Shown: positions 24,633-33,999, counted from the first letter of the stretch. The stretch is DNA of 64,000 bases from JAPULR01 sp965238215 (GCA_965238215.1 OZ250180.1:2108001-2172000); one strand, 5' to 3'. The notes: generated by a model not told the origin, from the sequence alone. Program-made: numbers and translations.

Positions 24633-24898
24633 TCGTCGGCCAGTTCAAAGAGAAATTTAAAAGGTTTATCACCTTGGCGTAATGCCGTGTGGAATTCATC
24701 CACGAAGAATTGCCCCAACACCATACCGCCAGGATGTCTCCACTGCTCTTGGCAATGCGGACATTGCATTGGCAGGGCGGGATTAGTTGTATCAGGGCAG
24801 GGCTTTAGTAGCACTTCATTAGTGCACTTCCCGCACTGAATACGGATTCTGGAAATATCTTCCAGTCCGAAAACTATTCTTGTCTCTTTGACCATCAT
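24629..24898 (-). CDS. Small zinc-ribbon hypothetical protein
   Basis: 89 aa. CGKC (22-25) and CPHC (about 46-49) form a plausible zinc ribbon. The rest is amphipathic, ending FKFLFELADD. No family recognised. It lies 4 bp downstream of the MNT gene in the same direction, so it could be a third member of that transcript. Confidence 0.65.
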   Translation of the reverse strand: MMVKETRIVFGLEDISRIRIQCGKCTNEVLLKPCPDTTNPALPMQCPHCQEQWRHPGGMVLGQFFVDEFHTALRQGDKPFKFLFELADD

Positions 24899-24902
24899 TC
24901 CT

Positions 24903-25145
24903 CTATTTGATTATATCATCCCGTTCGTAAACGTGGTACACAGGTATATAAATCCCTTTGGAAAACTCCGGGCCCAGGGGTTCCAGGTTGGAGGTTCGCA
25001 GCACCAGGTCTAGGTCGCTGGCCTCGTGAGCGGAGCCGTTTACGCGGCTGCCGTAGCCCCAGACCTCCACGTTGGGCGCGTGCTTTTGCAGCAACGCTTC
25101 GAGCAGGCGACGGTGTCGGGGCGAAAGGCGTAGCCGGTCAGTCAT
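24903..25145 (-). CDS. MNT-type nucleotidyltransferase (antitoxin-like)
   Basis: 80 aa from the ATG at 25145. The minimal nucleotidyltransferase motif GSRVNG...SDLDL is at residues 32-46, with metal-binding D44 and D46. In MNT/HEPN pairs this protein adds nucleotides to, and so silences, the HEPN partner. Its start overlaps the HEPN stop by 8 bp. A longer in-frame start at 25160 exists but lies deeper in the HEPN gene. Confidence 0.85.
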   Translation of the reverse strand: MTDRLRLSPRHRRLLEALLQKHAPNVEVWGYGSRVNGSAHEASDLDLVLRTSNLEPLGPEFSKGIYIPVYHVYERDDIIK

Positions 25146-25560
25146 CCCCTTCCTCCGCAATCACTTTTGCCAGTTCTCTAGCGTCGACAACGAAGTTCGG
25201 GAGTAGCTTAAGGGTAGTTTCCGCAAAAGCCTCCCCGTAGTCGTGGGCGGTGTCGTTCCTGTTGTCCCGATAGGAGAGCCACCGCTCGCAGGCCTCCACG
25301 GAAATGAGGCCGTGCTTGGCGGCGTGGCGAAAGGCGTTCTTGAAGGTCAGGCGGTCGGCTTGCCTGTTGCTTGCGAAGTAGGGCCTGAGGCGCTTTTTTA
25401 GCAGGCTGCCAGAGAGTTCCAAGACAAGCTCGAATTCCTTGACGGAAGCGGCTCGAAAAATGTCGTAGAGGGTGTCGTGGGGTCCGTGCCGTTGCAGATG
25501 GTTGAACGCTGTGTCCAAGGTGTCGATGTGTTGGGTGAGGGAAATTGTGGTTATTGCCAT
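25138..25560 (-). CDS. HEPN-domain protein (HI0074-like, MNT partner; toxin-like)
   Basis: 140 aa, all helical in character. The RNDTAH motif (R101 to H106) is the RX4-6H signature of HEPN ribonucleases. It precedes and overlaps the MNT gene, the standard order of the two-gene HEPN/MNT toxin-antitoxin or defence module. The pair lies in the repeat-rich accessory stretch. Confidence 0.83.
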   Translation of the reverse strand: MAITTISLTQHIDTLDTAFNHLQRHGPHDTLYDIFRAASVKEFELVLELSGSLLKKRLRPYFASNRQADRLTFKNAFRHAAKHGLISVEACERWLSYRDNRNDTAHDYGEAFAETTLKLLPNFVVDARELAKVIAEEGDD

Positions 25561-25650
25561 AATCGTCTGCGTTGAACTCTTGGTGCGTTGTTAGACTACC
25601 ATTCGTGGGTTTGTAATGAGCGCTGGTGGCGAGTCGGCGTAAGGGGAGGG

Positions 25651-25715
25651 GATGGGTCCCCGCATCCGCGAGGACAAGAGGGTGAGAAGATGGGCGGTTC
25701 GCGAACCGCCCCTAC
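25651..25715. repeat. Dispersed repeats: GTCCCCGCATCCGCGAGGAC unit and GGGCGGTTCGCGAACC palindrome
   Basis: 25651-25680 carries one GATGGGTCCCCGCATCC unit and 25692-25715 an exact copy of the 21002 palindrome. They begin the 387-bp gap 25561-25947, which contains no gene. Confidence 0.8.
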
Positions 25716-25788
25716 CACTCATTGGGAATTTAAGTTTTGAGGCATAGAGGCAATCTATTTTCATAGTAATGACATGTGGGAGAGGGAT

Positions 25789-25941
25789 GGGTCCCCGCAT
25801 GCGCGAGGACAAGGGGGAAGGTGTGTTGACGGGTTGGACGCCGCACTATGGGTCCCCGCATCCGCGAGGACAAGGGGGAAGGTGTGTTGACGGGTTGGAC
25901 GCCGCACTATGGGTCCCCGCATCCGCGAGGACAAGGGGGGC
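25789..25941. repeat. 61-bp tandem repeat, 2.5 copies
   Basis: Copies start at 25789, 25850 and 25911, each beginning GGGTCCCCGCAT; the first differs from the others at one base near its start (GCGCGAGG versus CCGCGAGG). The third copy stops after the GAGGACAAGGGGG segment, where the exporter gene's 3' end begins. The unit contains the dispersed 25651-type repeat, which probably seeded the duplication. Confidence 0.9.
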
Positions 25942-25947
25942 TGGGGG

Positions 25948-28900
25948 TTATTCGTAGCGGAGGGCTTCGGCGGGGTGGATGCGGCCCGCTTGCCGGGCGG
26001 GCAGGTAGGTGGTGAGCATGGCGAACAGGTAGGCAATGCCTATGATGATTCCTATTTGCATCCAGGGCATAGAGAATCGAAGGCCCGGTATCTGGTCCTG
26101 GATGCCCTCCACCAGGTTGAAGGATAGGATGGCCCCGAGAGCCACGCCGATGGCCACTCCGAGCAGTGATACGAAGGATGCCTCTACCAGGAAGCTCAGC
26201 TGAATCATACTCTGCCGGTAGCCTATGGCCCGCAGCACTCCGACGTGCTGACGCCGTTCCACCACCGCACGCAGGCTTATGACGCCCAGGGCTGCGACGC
26301 CAACTATCAGGCCCATGCCCATGAACCCAATGAGCAGGTTGTTGAAGGCGTTGTTTACGGCGACCTCTTCGTCGATTACCTCTTTGAGCGTCACCGCCTC
26401 TGCTCCGTTCTCCAGGAAGGAGGCCTCTAACGTCCTGGACGCTTCCTTTGCGTTCACCCCTGTCGCTGTTCTGAATCGGTAGGTGGTGACAGGTACGGCG
26501 AAGGGCAATGCCCGGTCGATGCTCTCCTTGGGCACGATCATGCTGCCCTCGTTGTCCGCTACCAGCTCCAATACGCCGATTACGGTGTAGTCGACGCGGG
26601 AGTTGGTCTGAGGTTCCAGAATCTCCACGCCGATTGGGGACATGGTCTTGTCTTCGACGGACACGCCATCGATTCTGAAGGAGGAGGTGGAAGCTGAGAA
26701 GTCCTCTTGGCCGCTGTCGCCAACTGCGAAGTATCCCACGACGGCCAGGTTGGGGTTGTCCCGTAGGGCCTGCCAAACATCCTCTTTGGTTGGGCCGTAG
26801 CCTTCAGCGATTAGATGCAAGTCGTACTCGGTGGCGTCCAGGTAATCCGCGTCGGCCGCCTGAAGGGAGAAGCTCTTCCAACGGGGACTGTCGGCGTCGG
26901 GCTGTCGCGCCACCACCGGGGCGGTGACGAACCCGCCGATGGCGTCGAAGGTGGAGGGCGGAAGTTCGGTCACGCCGGCCAGGGCGCCTTCTATATCGTC
27001 GATGGGATTGCCGGAGTTCACCTGCATCTCGACGTCCCAGTGGCCTGTGACGGAATCGGTGTCTGCCAGGGTGTTGCCGAAGGCGTCGGTGAGAATGGAC
27101 ATGACGATGAGAGTGAAGATAACGAGGCCGAACATGCCAAGGGTCAGGCCGGTGCGGAACTTGGCGCTCATGGGATAGGCGACGGCGAGGACGAGGACGG
27201 GGCGCAGCTTTCCGATGCCTGCAGTGAGGAAGGTCAGGGCCTTGAGGAGCAGGTCGGCATTGTACATGAGGGACCAGACGGCTGCGGCTACCATAGCTAT
27301 GCCGGTAACGAAGAACATCTCGGTATCGAAATTCAGAACGCCGACGATGGGTTCCAGGGTGTCGAAGGGGAGCACCCACCAGGCCAGGGTGAGGACGCCG
27401 ATGAAGGTGAAGGCCAGCCTATCGATGAATTCCGGGCGGAGGTTTCCGCGATTGGCCCATCCGGGAACCAGCATGGCCGTTCCGATGACGACAAGGGCCG
27501 CGGCGGTCAGGATGTCGGTGAGGGAGCCTACGGCGATTCCGTAGACGAGAAGGATGCCGCCGCCTACCAGGGTCAGAAGACCAGGCAGCGGCCCCAGGGA
27601 GGGCCATCGAAAAACGGACAGACGAAGCATGAGCCCAACACCGACGATGACGAAGGTTGCGCCGATGGCGAAGGGAGCGGCCTGATTCCAGGGGCCGGCC
27701 CCGCCGAGGATGAGAAGTACGCCCAAGATGATGGTGAGCCAGCCGCGTAGGAAATAAGGCCAGGCGAAACGTAGGAGGGCCACGGCGACATCTGCCAGCC
27801 AGGGGAGGATGAGCAGCCAGAAGGCGGCGCCGACTATGTATCGCATGGCGGAGGCGAACCTTCTGTTGATAAGGTCCTTCAGGGCAGAAAATAGGAATAG
27901 GATGGGGCGGGCGGCGGCTTTGACAACGTCCAGAAGGCGGTGGGAGAAGGGCCCCTCTCCACTGGCCGTAACGGTTTCCGGCAGACCTCTCACCGCTTCC
28001 ACGATGTTCATTCGGCTCACACGATAAGCGGAAATGGCGACGGTGGCGAAGGTGATAATCATGCCGAGGCAGTAGGCCACCACCGCGCTGCGAAGTTCGA
28101 AGTGGTAGGCGAAGTGGAACTCATCGCTGGTGCCGCCGAGAATCTGGTTGGTTGAAAGGACTATCAGGTATCCAACGCCCAGGCCGATGGTGACGCCGAG
28201 GCCCGAAGCGACCAGGTTGTAGGCCGTGCCTTCGAAGACAAACATTTGGACGAGGTGGCTGCGCTTTGCGCCGATGGCGCGGGCCATGCCCATCTCTGTT
28301 CGTCGCGCCGCCGCCAGCATCACGAAGATAAGGAACACCAGCAGCACGCCGACGCCTACGGAGAAGAGGCCGAGGAGGATGAATAGGGCGGTTACGCCGC
28401 TGGCGGCGGCGTCGGACAGGTCCAAGAAGAAGCGTTTGACTTCGAAGACGGACATTTCCGACAGATTGCGGAAGAGGGTGTCGGCGTTTTCCTCCAGGCC
28501 GGTGAGGCCGCTGGAGGGCAGCGCATTCAGGACCTCTCCGCGTACGTCTTCGTTCGAAAGGACGCGAACGAGCTCCTCGGAAACCTCTGGGCGAACAAGC
28601 TCTTGTCGGAGAATGGCCATATCCGCCTTCAGGTCGCCTCGCAAACTGCCTTCACGGCCTTGAAGGAGGGTAAGGACCTCCGGCTTGTTCAGAAGGAGTT
28701 TCAGTTCCTCTACCACCTGGGGGTCTGCGAAGATGACGCTGAGCTTGTTGGTAACGTCATTGCTGAGGTCGACGCCGCTCAGGGCCCCGCCGCGGTTGGA
28801 GATGGCAATGGTGTTTATCTGCCCCTCTTTGTCGAACACTTTCTGGGCGGCTTCCAGGGGCATCAGGATGGTAGTGTCTATGCCGGCGAGTCCGCCGTTT

Positions 28901-29565
28901 TCTACCACGCCTTCGACTCGAACATCTACGGAGCCTTCCGGCAGGAACAGCCGCAGCATGTCCCCGACTTTGGCGTCTAGATCGTCTACGGCCTCCTCGT
29001 TCACCAGCACGCCGCCGGGCGGCAGGGCGTCGAGGGGGAAGGGCTGGCCGGAGAGGAGGGTGAATTGTCCGAATCCCTGGAGGGTATCGGGGTCCGGCGC
29101 TACGATGCGAGCCTGGCCCTCGGAGAGGGATGCGCGAAGGTTCAGGGTGGGCGCGGTTTCGGCAATATAGGGGGTCATGCCGTCGATGGCGTCGAAACCG
29201 GCAAGCTGCTCCTGAAGCCGGTCGAAACGGCTGCTGGAGACGTAGACGGGGCCGAAGTCCTCGGCGCCGCGAGCGGGCGTGAGGACTTCGTCGATGGTTC
29301 CAAGCCCCTCGATGCTGGAGTTGCGTATGGATGAGCTTATGGTGTCGCCGGTTGCGAAGGAAGCGGCGATGATGACTGCGCTGAGCATGGAGCCGACGAT
29401 AATGAGGGCCGTTTGGGCGGGCCGACGGGGGATGTTGCGGAGGCCCAGCCTCAGCATTATGCGGTGACGCCAGGCCAGGAAGGCCACGACGACCATAATG
29501 CCCAGGAAGATGGCCAGCAGAATGGCCATCAGCAGGTTCATGGAGAGACCGAAGAGTTCTTGCAC
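25948..29565 (-). CDS. ABC transporter permease with two FtsX domains (MacB/LolC-like)
   Basis: 1205 aa. An N-terminal membrane anchor and MacB-type periplasmic region are followed by an FtsX block near residues 390-520. A central stretch of about eight hydrophobic segments follows, with another anchor and soluble region, then the C-terminal FtsX block ending YLPARQAGRIHPAEALRYE. This doubled FtsX layout is typical of large exporters of lipids or peptides. The ATPase gene lies directly upstream (5 bp), completing the exporter. The substrate is unknown. Confidence 0.88.
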   Translation of the reverse strand: MQELFGLSMNLLMAILLAIFLGIMVVVAFLAWRHRIMLRLGLRNIPRRPAQTALIIVGSMLSAVIIAASFATGDTISSSIRNSSIEGLGTIDEVLTPARGAEDFGPVYVSSSRFDRLQEQLAGFDAIDGMTPYIAETAPTLNLRASLSEGQARIVAPDPDTLQGFGQFTLLSGQPFPLDALPPGGVLVNEEAVDDLDAKVGDMLRLFLPEGSVDVRVEGVVENGGLAGIDTTILMPLEAAQKVFDKEGQINTIAISNRGGALSGVDLSNDVTNKLSVIFADPQVVEELKLLLNKPEVLTLLQGREGSLRGDLKADMAILRQELVRPEVSEELVRVLSNEDVRGEVLNALPSSGLTGLEENADTLFRNLSEMSVFEVKRFFLDLSDAAASGVTALFILLGLFSVGVGVLLVFLIFVMLAAARRTEMGMARAIGAKRSHLVQMFVFEGTAYNLVASGLGVTIGLGVGYLIVLSTNQILGGTSDEFHFAYHFELRSAVVAYCLGMIITFATVAISAYRVSRMNIVEAVRGLPETVTASGEGPFSHRLLDVVKAAARPILFLFSALKDLINRRFASAMRYIVGAAFWLLILPWLADVAVALLRFAWPYFLRGWLTIILGVLLILGGAGPWNQAAPFAIGATFVIVGVGLMLRLSVFRWPSLGPLPGLLTLVGGGILLVYGIAVGSLTDILTAAALVVIGTAMLVPGWANRGNLRPEFIDRLAFTFIGVLTLAWWVLPFDTLEPIVGVLNFDTEMFFVTGIAMVAAAVWSLMYNADLLLKALTFLTAGIGKLRPVLVLAVAYPMSAKFRTGLTLGMFGLVIFTLIVMSILTDAFGNTLADTDSVTGHWDVEMQVNSGNPIDDIEGALAGVTELPPSTFDAIGGFVTAPVVARQPDADSPRWKSFSLQAADADYLDATEYDLHLIAEGYGPTKEDVWQALRDNPNLAVVGYFAVGDSGQEDFSASTSSFRIDGVSVEDKTMSPIGVEILEPQTNSRVDYTVIGVLELVADNEGSMIVPKESIDRALPFAVPVTTYRFRTATGVNAKEASRTLEASFLENGAEAVTLKEVIDEEVAVNNAFNNLLIGFMGMGLIVGVAALGVISLRAVVERRQHVGVLRAIGYRQSMIQLSFLVEASFVSLLGVAIGVALGAILSFNLVEGIQDQIPGLRFSMPWMQIGIIIGIAYLFAMLTTYLPARQAGRIHPAEALRYE

Positions 29566-29570
29566 TTGAC

Positions 29571-30302
29571 CTATGCCCGCCGGTTGCCGGATCTACGGGT
29601 ACCGGCGCCGCCTAAGCCGTCGTCGACTATCTGACCGTCCCGCATACGTATTATGCGGTGGGCCATTTCGCCCACTTCCAGGGAGTGGGTGACGAGGACG
29701 AAGGTCTGGCGGTTTTCCCGGTTTAGGGAGAGGAGCAGGTCCATGATGTCCTGGGTGGTCTCGCTGTCCAGGTCGCCGGTCGGTTCGTCTGCCCAGATGA
29801 TGGCGGGGTTGTTGACGAGGGCGCGGGCGATGGTGACGCGCTGGCGCTGGCCGCCGGAGAGTTCGGCGGGAAGATGCTGGGCCCAGTCGACCAGGCCGAC
29901 CGAATCGAGCATTTCCAGGGAGCGGCGGCGGGCTTCCTGGCTGCCGATGCCCGACACGAGGAGGGGCATCTCCACGTTTTCCACGGAGGTCAGAACTGGG
30001 AGCAGGTTGTAGAGTTGGAAGATGAAGCCCATGCGCTGGGCGCGGTAGTCGCTGCGCTCGTCGTCGGGGAGCCGGTGAAGCTGCATCTTCTCTACGAATA
30101 TCTCGCCGGAGTCGGTGGAGTCCAGGCCTGAGAGGCAGTTGAGAAGGGTGGTCTTGCCGCAGCCGCTGGGGCCCATGATGGCCACCATTTCGCCCTCCTG
30201 GACGTGGAGGTCGACGCCCCGTAGGGCCTGAACGCGCACCCGGCCCGTATTGTAGGTCTTGAATACCTGGCTGGCGGAGATAATGTAGTCGTTGCCGTTC
30301 AT
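29571..30302 (-). CDS. ABC transporter ATP-binding protein (MacB/LolD type)
   Basis: 243 aa. Walker A is GPSGCGKTT, the signature LSGGQRQRV and Walker B IIWADEPTGDLDS, typical of the LolD/MacB exporter ATPases. It is cotranscribed with the two-FtsX permease and energises it. A 177-bp gap with a dispersed repeat lies upstream. Confidence 0.92.
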   Translation of the reverse strand: MNGNDYIISASQVFKTYNTGRVRVQALRGVDLHVQEGEMVAIMGPSGCGKTTLLNCLSGLDSTDSGEIFVEKMQLHRLPDDERSDYRAQRMGFIFQLYNLLPVLTSVENVEMPLLVSGIGSQEARRRSLEMLDSVGLVDWAQHLPAELSGGQRQRVTIARALVNNPAIIWADEPTGDLDSETTQDIMDLLLSLNRENRQTFVLVTHSLEVGEMAHRIIRMRDGQIVDDGLGGAGTRRSGNRRA

Positions 30303-30406
30303 TGGAATGCCATCCTATTTGTGGTTCATTAGCGATCCCGTTTGAGCGGTAGATACAGTACCACAGATGGTCTGGTTTCGTATAGACTGCGGGAACGACG
30401 GAGGGG

Positions 30407-30437
30407 GATGGGTCTCCGCATTCGCGAGGAGAAGAGG
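30407..30437. repeat. Dispersed repeat of the GTCCCCGCATCCGCGAGGAC family (diverged)
   Basis: Reads GATGGGTCTCCGCATTCGCG then AGGAGAAG, a diverged copy of the unit at 25651 and 25789. It lies between the divergent exporter and PaREP1-like genes. Confidence 0.65.
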
Positions 30438-30479
30438 GGAGGAAGACGTGTTAAAATCGAGGGGTTGGAGGTCCTGGCT

Positions 30480-30869
30480 ATGATAACGGAACGAGAGACT
30501 GGCGTTGGGGAATGCGTGGCCCAGGCTTGGGCGTTTCTGGCGCAGTCGGACGAGGAGTTTGCGTCGGGGGATACAAGGCAGGGTGCGGAAAAGCTGTATG
30601 GCGCGGCGTCGCAGGTTGTGATAGCCGCCGCAAAGCAGCGAGGCTGGCAGCATCGCTCGCACCGGGCCAGCAAGAACACTGTCACGCGGCTGTCCGACGA
30701 GTACGGCGACCCGTTCATAGCTGCCGGATTCATAACCGCTGAGAAATTCCACGTGCATTTCTTCTATGAGAACATGGAGGATTATGAGATAACTGCCGAT
30801 CGACCTATCGTTCATCGCTACCTGGAGAGGATGACGGCATTGATCGAGGAATACGAGGTGGGGGGATAG
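30480..30869 (+). CDS. PaREP1-like (HEPN-superfamily) protein
   Basis: 129 aa from the ATG at 30480, with a GGAGG ribosome site 8 nt upstream; a longer frame reaching 30342 runs through a repeat and is rejected. The core GDTRQGAEKLYGAASQ, then RGWQHRSH, matches the PaREP1 family of small all-helical proteins. Function unknown; possibly nucleic acid or nucleotide related, as for other HEPN-like folds. A second member is at 56878. Confidence 0.7.
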   Translation: MITERETGVGECVAQAWAFLAQSDEEFASGDTRQGAEKLYGAASQVVIAAAKQRGWQHRSHRASKNTVTRLSDEYGDPFIAAGFITAEKFHVHFFYENMEDYEITADRPIVHRYLERMTALIEEYEVGG

Positions 30870-31007
30870 CGGGTATGCAGAGAGTCTTCAGTTCTCGGTT
30901 TTGGTGAAGAGGGGATGGGGTTGAATTCCGGCGTCGGTGGGGATGGAAGTGGGCGGCGGAATTCTTCGCAGCCTTTGAAATGACACGTGGGGATGGAGGG
31001 GGAAGGT

Positions 31008-32465
31008 ATGGTTGGAGATTCAATGCTCTATTTTGACGTTATCGTGGTGGGGGGAGGCAATGCGGCCATGTGCGCTGCTCTCTCCGCCATGGAGAAGGGC
31101 GCGCGGGTCCTGCTCATGGAGAAGGCCACGCCGGAGGATAGGGGCGGCAACTGCCCGTACACCGGCGGCGGGTTCCGGTTCACCCACAACGGGGCGGAAG
31201 ACCTGAAGCCGCTGCTGGCGGACCCGTCGTCGTTGGATGGGATCGAGGGTCGTGTAAGCCCCTACACCGCACTGGACTACCGCCGAGAAATGATGGAGAG
31301 GACCGCCGGGCGGACGGACCCGGAGCTGCTGAAGGCGCTGATTGCCGAGTCCTACCCCACGGTGTTGTGGATGCGCGGTCAGGGGATTGAGTTCGAATTG
31401 AGCGGGCGAGGCCGGCAGGTGATTCCGGGCGCACGGGTGGGGGCCAGCGCGGTGGGTTCCGGCCCGGGCCTGATTTCCATGCACTACACGGAGGCTCGAC
31501 GGCATGGTGTTGAGGTGGTGTATGAGACCAAGATGCTCCGTTTGCTGACGGATGATTCCTCTGGGGTGATTGGCGTGTTGGCTGAAGATTCGGAAGGAAT
31601 CCAGGAGATTCGCGCCGGGGGCGTGGTGCTGGCCTGTGGTGGCTTCGAAGCCAGTAGTGAGATGCGTTCGGAGCATTTGGGAGTTCATTGGGGACGGGCC
31701 AAGGTGCGGGGTTCCAAGCATAACACGGGAGACGGACACCGGGCGGCTCTGGAGATTGGGGCGAATGCGGCAGGGCAGTGGACGGGCTATCACGGCACGC
31801 CGATCGACGCGGACGCACCGGACACAGGCTCTCCCGATTCGGTGGACCGGCTGCCCCGCCGCTCGTATCCCTTTGGAGTCATGCTAAACGCGGACGGGGA
31901 GAGGTTCGTGGACGAAGGGGCGGACTTCGCCCTGAACAACTTTGTGGAGATGGGCGCGTTGATTCTGAAGCAGCCCGGGGGGATCGTCTTCCAGGTGTTC
32001 GACGCCAAGGCGGAGGCACTGCTGGAAGAACGGTACGGGAGCGCGTCGGTGGTTAGGGCCGAAACCATCGACGCGTTGGCGGAGAAGCTGGGTCTGGATT
32101 CACAGCAGGTGGAGCGTACGATTGGGGAGTTCAACAACGCTGTGCAGGAAGGGGCGTTCGACGCTTCGAGGCTGGACGGCAAGGGAACCAGGGGGATCGA
32201 GCCGCCCAAGAGCAACTGGGCCTTAGCCATCGACACGCCGCCCTTTTCGGCGTACCGGGTTACGGGGGGAATCACCTATACCTTCGGCGGGTTGAAGATA
32301 AACACGCAGGCGCAGGTGTTGGACACGGAGGACAGGCCGATTCCCGGTCTCTACGCTGCCGGTGAAATCGTCGGCGGCTTCTTCTATTTCGACAGCCTAC
32401 GGGCGTCGGGACTGATGCACGGGGCGGTTTTTGGGCGGATTGCGGGGGCCAACGCCGCCGCGTGA
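31008..32465 (+). CDS. FAD-dependent dehydrogenase (tricarballylate dehydrogenase / fumarate reductase flavoprotein-like)
   Basis: 485 aa from the ATG at 31008, which has a GGAGGGGGAAGG site in front. The FAD motif VVGGGNAAMCAA is at residues 13-24, GGNCPYTGGGF follows, and the C-terminus has GLYAAGEIVGGFF and the final FAD contact LRASGLMHGAVFG. This FAD_binding_2 family oxidises or reduces dicarboxylate-like substrates; the tricarballylate dehydrogenase subgroup fits best. It is a single gene, convergent with an MFS transporter. Confidence 0.83.
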   Translation: MVGDSMLYFDVIVVGGGNAAMCAALSAMEKGARVLLMEKATPEDRGGNCPYTGGGFRFTHNGAEDLKPLLADPSSLDGIEGRVSPYTALDYRREMMERTAGRTDPELLKALIAESYPTVLWMRGQGIEFELSGRGRQVIPGARVGASAVGSGPGLISMHYTEARRHGVEVVYETKMLRLLTDDSSGVIGVLAEDSEGIQEIRAGGVVLACGGFEASSEMRSEHLGVHWGRAKVRGSKHNTGDGHRAALEIGANAAGQWTGYHGTPIDADAPDTGSPDSVDRLPRRSYPFGVMLNADGERFVDEGADFALNNFVEMGALILKQPGGIVFQVFDAKAEALLEERYGSASVVRAETIDALAEKLGLDSQQVERTIGEFNNAVQEGAFDASRLDGKGTRGIEPPKSNWALAIDTPPFSAYRVTGGITYTFGGLKINTQAQVLDTEDRPIPGLYAAGEIVGGFFYFDSLRASGLMHGAVFGRIAGANAAA

Positions 32466-32472
32466 GCCGCGA

Positions 32473-33999
32473 CTAGTCGGCCGGCACTCCCATCCGTCCT
32501 CGGATGAGGGATAGGACGGCCACCCCCGCCTGAAGTCCGGCCATAACCAGGTATACTCGCTGCAGGCCGGTGGTAAAGGCGTCGCCGACCTCCACGCTGA
32601 CACCCTCGGAGAAGCCTTCCAGGGTTGCGCTCAGGCCCACGGCGGACATGGCGGCGGTGATTACCAGGGTGGCGACGGCGATGCCCGTGACGGTGGAGCC
32701 GGTGCGGATGAGCTGAACGAAGCCTGAGACCACGCCGTAGGAACTCCGAGACACTCCGCTGAGGATGCTGCTGGCGTTAGGCGCGGTGAACATTCCCATC
32801 CCGCTGCTCTGCAGCAGGATGCCCAGCATGATGATGGGAAGCGGCGTGTCCCTGGAGACCTGGGAGAGTATCAGTAGGCCGGACATGGAGATGAGAGCGC
32901 CGCCCACGGTGAAGGGTCGGGGGCCGAACTTGTCCGACAGCCGGCCGGCTATGGGGCCGACAACGACCATGCCGACGGCGATGCTGGTCATGATCATGCC
33001 CGTCTGCCCGGGGGAGTAGCCCGCAACCCCCTGAAGGAAGAAGGGCATGAGGAAGAGTATGGACGCCGCAGCGACAAAGGAGAGAGATCGCGCTGATACC
33101 CCAAGGGAAAAGATGCTGGCCTTGAAAAGCAACATGTCGAGCATGGGGTTGGCGGTCCTTGTTTCCCACAGGACGAACACTCCCAATAGGAGGGCGCAGA
33201 GGACGAGAAGCAGCGCCGCCATCTGGAAGGGCAGGCCAAAGGGGTTCGCCAGGCCCATCACCATCAACAACAGCACGGCGGAGGAAAGGAAGGACCCCAC
33301 AAAGTCGAAGTTTCCGAACCTGGCCTTGACGCGGGACTGGGTGATGCTGCTTTCGTTGAGGATCAGGAAGGGCGCCAGGGTGCACAGGATGCCCAAGGGC
33401 ACGTTAAGGAAGAATATGGAGCGCCAACCGAAAGCGTCAATCATCACGCCGCCAATGGCAGGGCCGATGATGAGGGCGGCGCCGACCAGGGTCATGTGCA
33501 TGCCGAGGGCTTTGCCGCGCTCTTCCGCCGGGAATATGGAGGTCATGATGGCCATCTGGTTGCCGTGGACCAGCCCAACGCCCATGCCCTGGAGGATTCT
33601 GCACATAATCAGTAACGAAAGGTTGGGGGCGAAGGCGGCCAGCAGTGATCCGAGGGTGAAAATCATCAGTCCCCACAGATAGACCTTCTTGCGGCCAATC
33701 ATGTCGGAGAGGCGGCCCATGGGCATGAGCAGGGCGCTGGTGGCGACTAGGTGGCCCGTGGCGAGCCACTGGACGGTGGAAAGGTTGCTGCTGAACTGGT
33801 CGGCAATAGTGGGCATGGCCACGTTGACCTCGCCCATGTCTGCGACGGTGACGAGAGTGCCGGTGGCTACGCTGGCCAGGGCCCACCACTTGTAGTTGCG
33901 GCCAATCCTGAACCTGCCGGGCTTTTCCGGCGGCGTTGGAGGCTGTTCGAGGCCCGGTTCGGGCGTCCGGGCCTCATTAGTTTCGGGGATTTTGCTCAA
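32473..33999 (-). CDS. MFS transporter, DHA2-type (14 TM) drug/solute exporter
   Basis: 508 aa, TTG start. After a ~30-residue cytoplasmic tail come about 14 hydrophobic segments. The motif GRLSDMIGRKKVYL (MFS motif A) lies in the first loop and VAMPTIADQFSSNLSTVQW is typical of EmrB/QacA-like proteins. Likely a proton-driven exporter in the cytoplasmic membrane; substrate unknown. It ends 7 bp from the convergent FAD dehydrogenase gene. Confidence 0.88.
   Translation of the reverse strand: MSKIPETNEARTPEPGLEQPPTPPEKPGRFRIGRNYKWWALASVATGTLVTVADMGEVNVAMPTIADQFSSNLSTVQWLATGHLVATSALLMPMGRLSDMIGRKKVYLWGLMIFTLGSLLAAFAPNLSLLIMCRILQGMGVGLVHGNQMAIMTSIFPAEERGKALGMHMTLVGAALIIGPAIGGVMIDAFGWRSIFFLNVPLGILCTLAPFLILNESSITQSRVKARFGNFDFVGSFLSSAVLLLMVMGLANPFGLPFQMAALLLVLCALLLGVFVLWETRTANPMLDMLLFKASIFSLGVSARSLSFVAAASILFLMPFFLQGVAGYSPGQTGMIMTSIAVGMVVVGPIAGRLSDKFGPRPFTVGGALISMSGLLILSQVSRDTPLPIIMLGILLQSSGMGMFTAPNASSILSGVSRSSYGVVSGFVQLIRTGSTVTGIAVATLVITAAMSAVGLSATLEGFSEGVSVEVGDAFTTGLQRVYLVMAGLQAGVAVLSLIRGRMGVPAD

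Noticed and set aside
25761..26036. Minus-strand ORF with repeated SSRMRGPI/PLVLADAGTH
   Set aside because: Translation of the 61-bp tandem repeats running into the exporter's 3' end in another frame.
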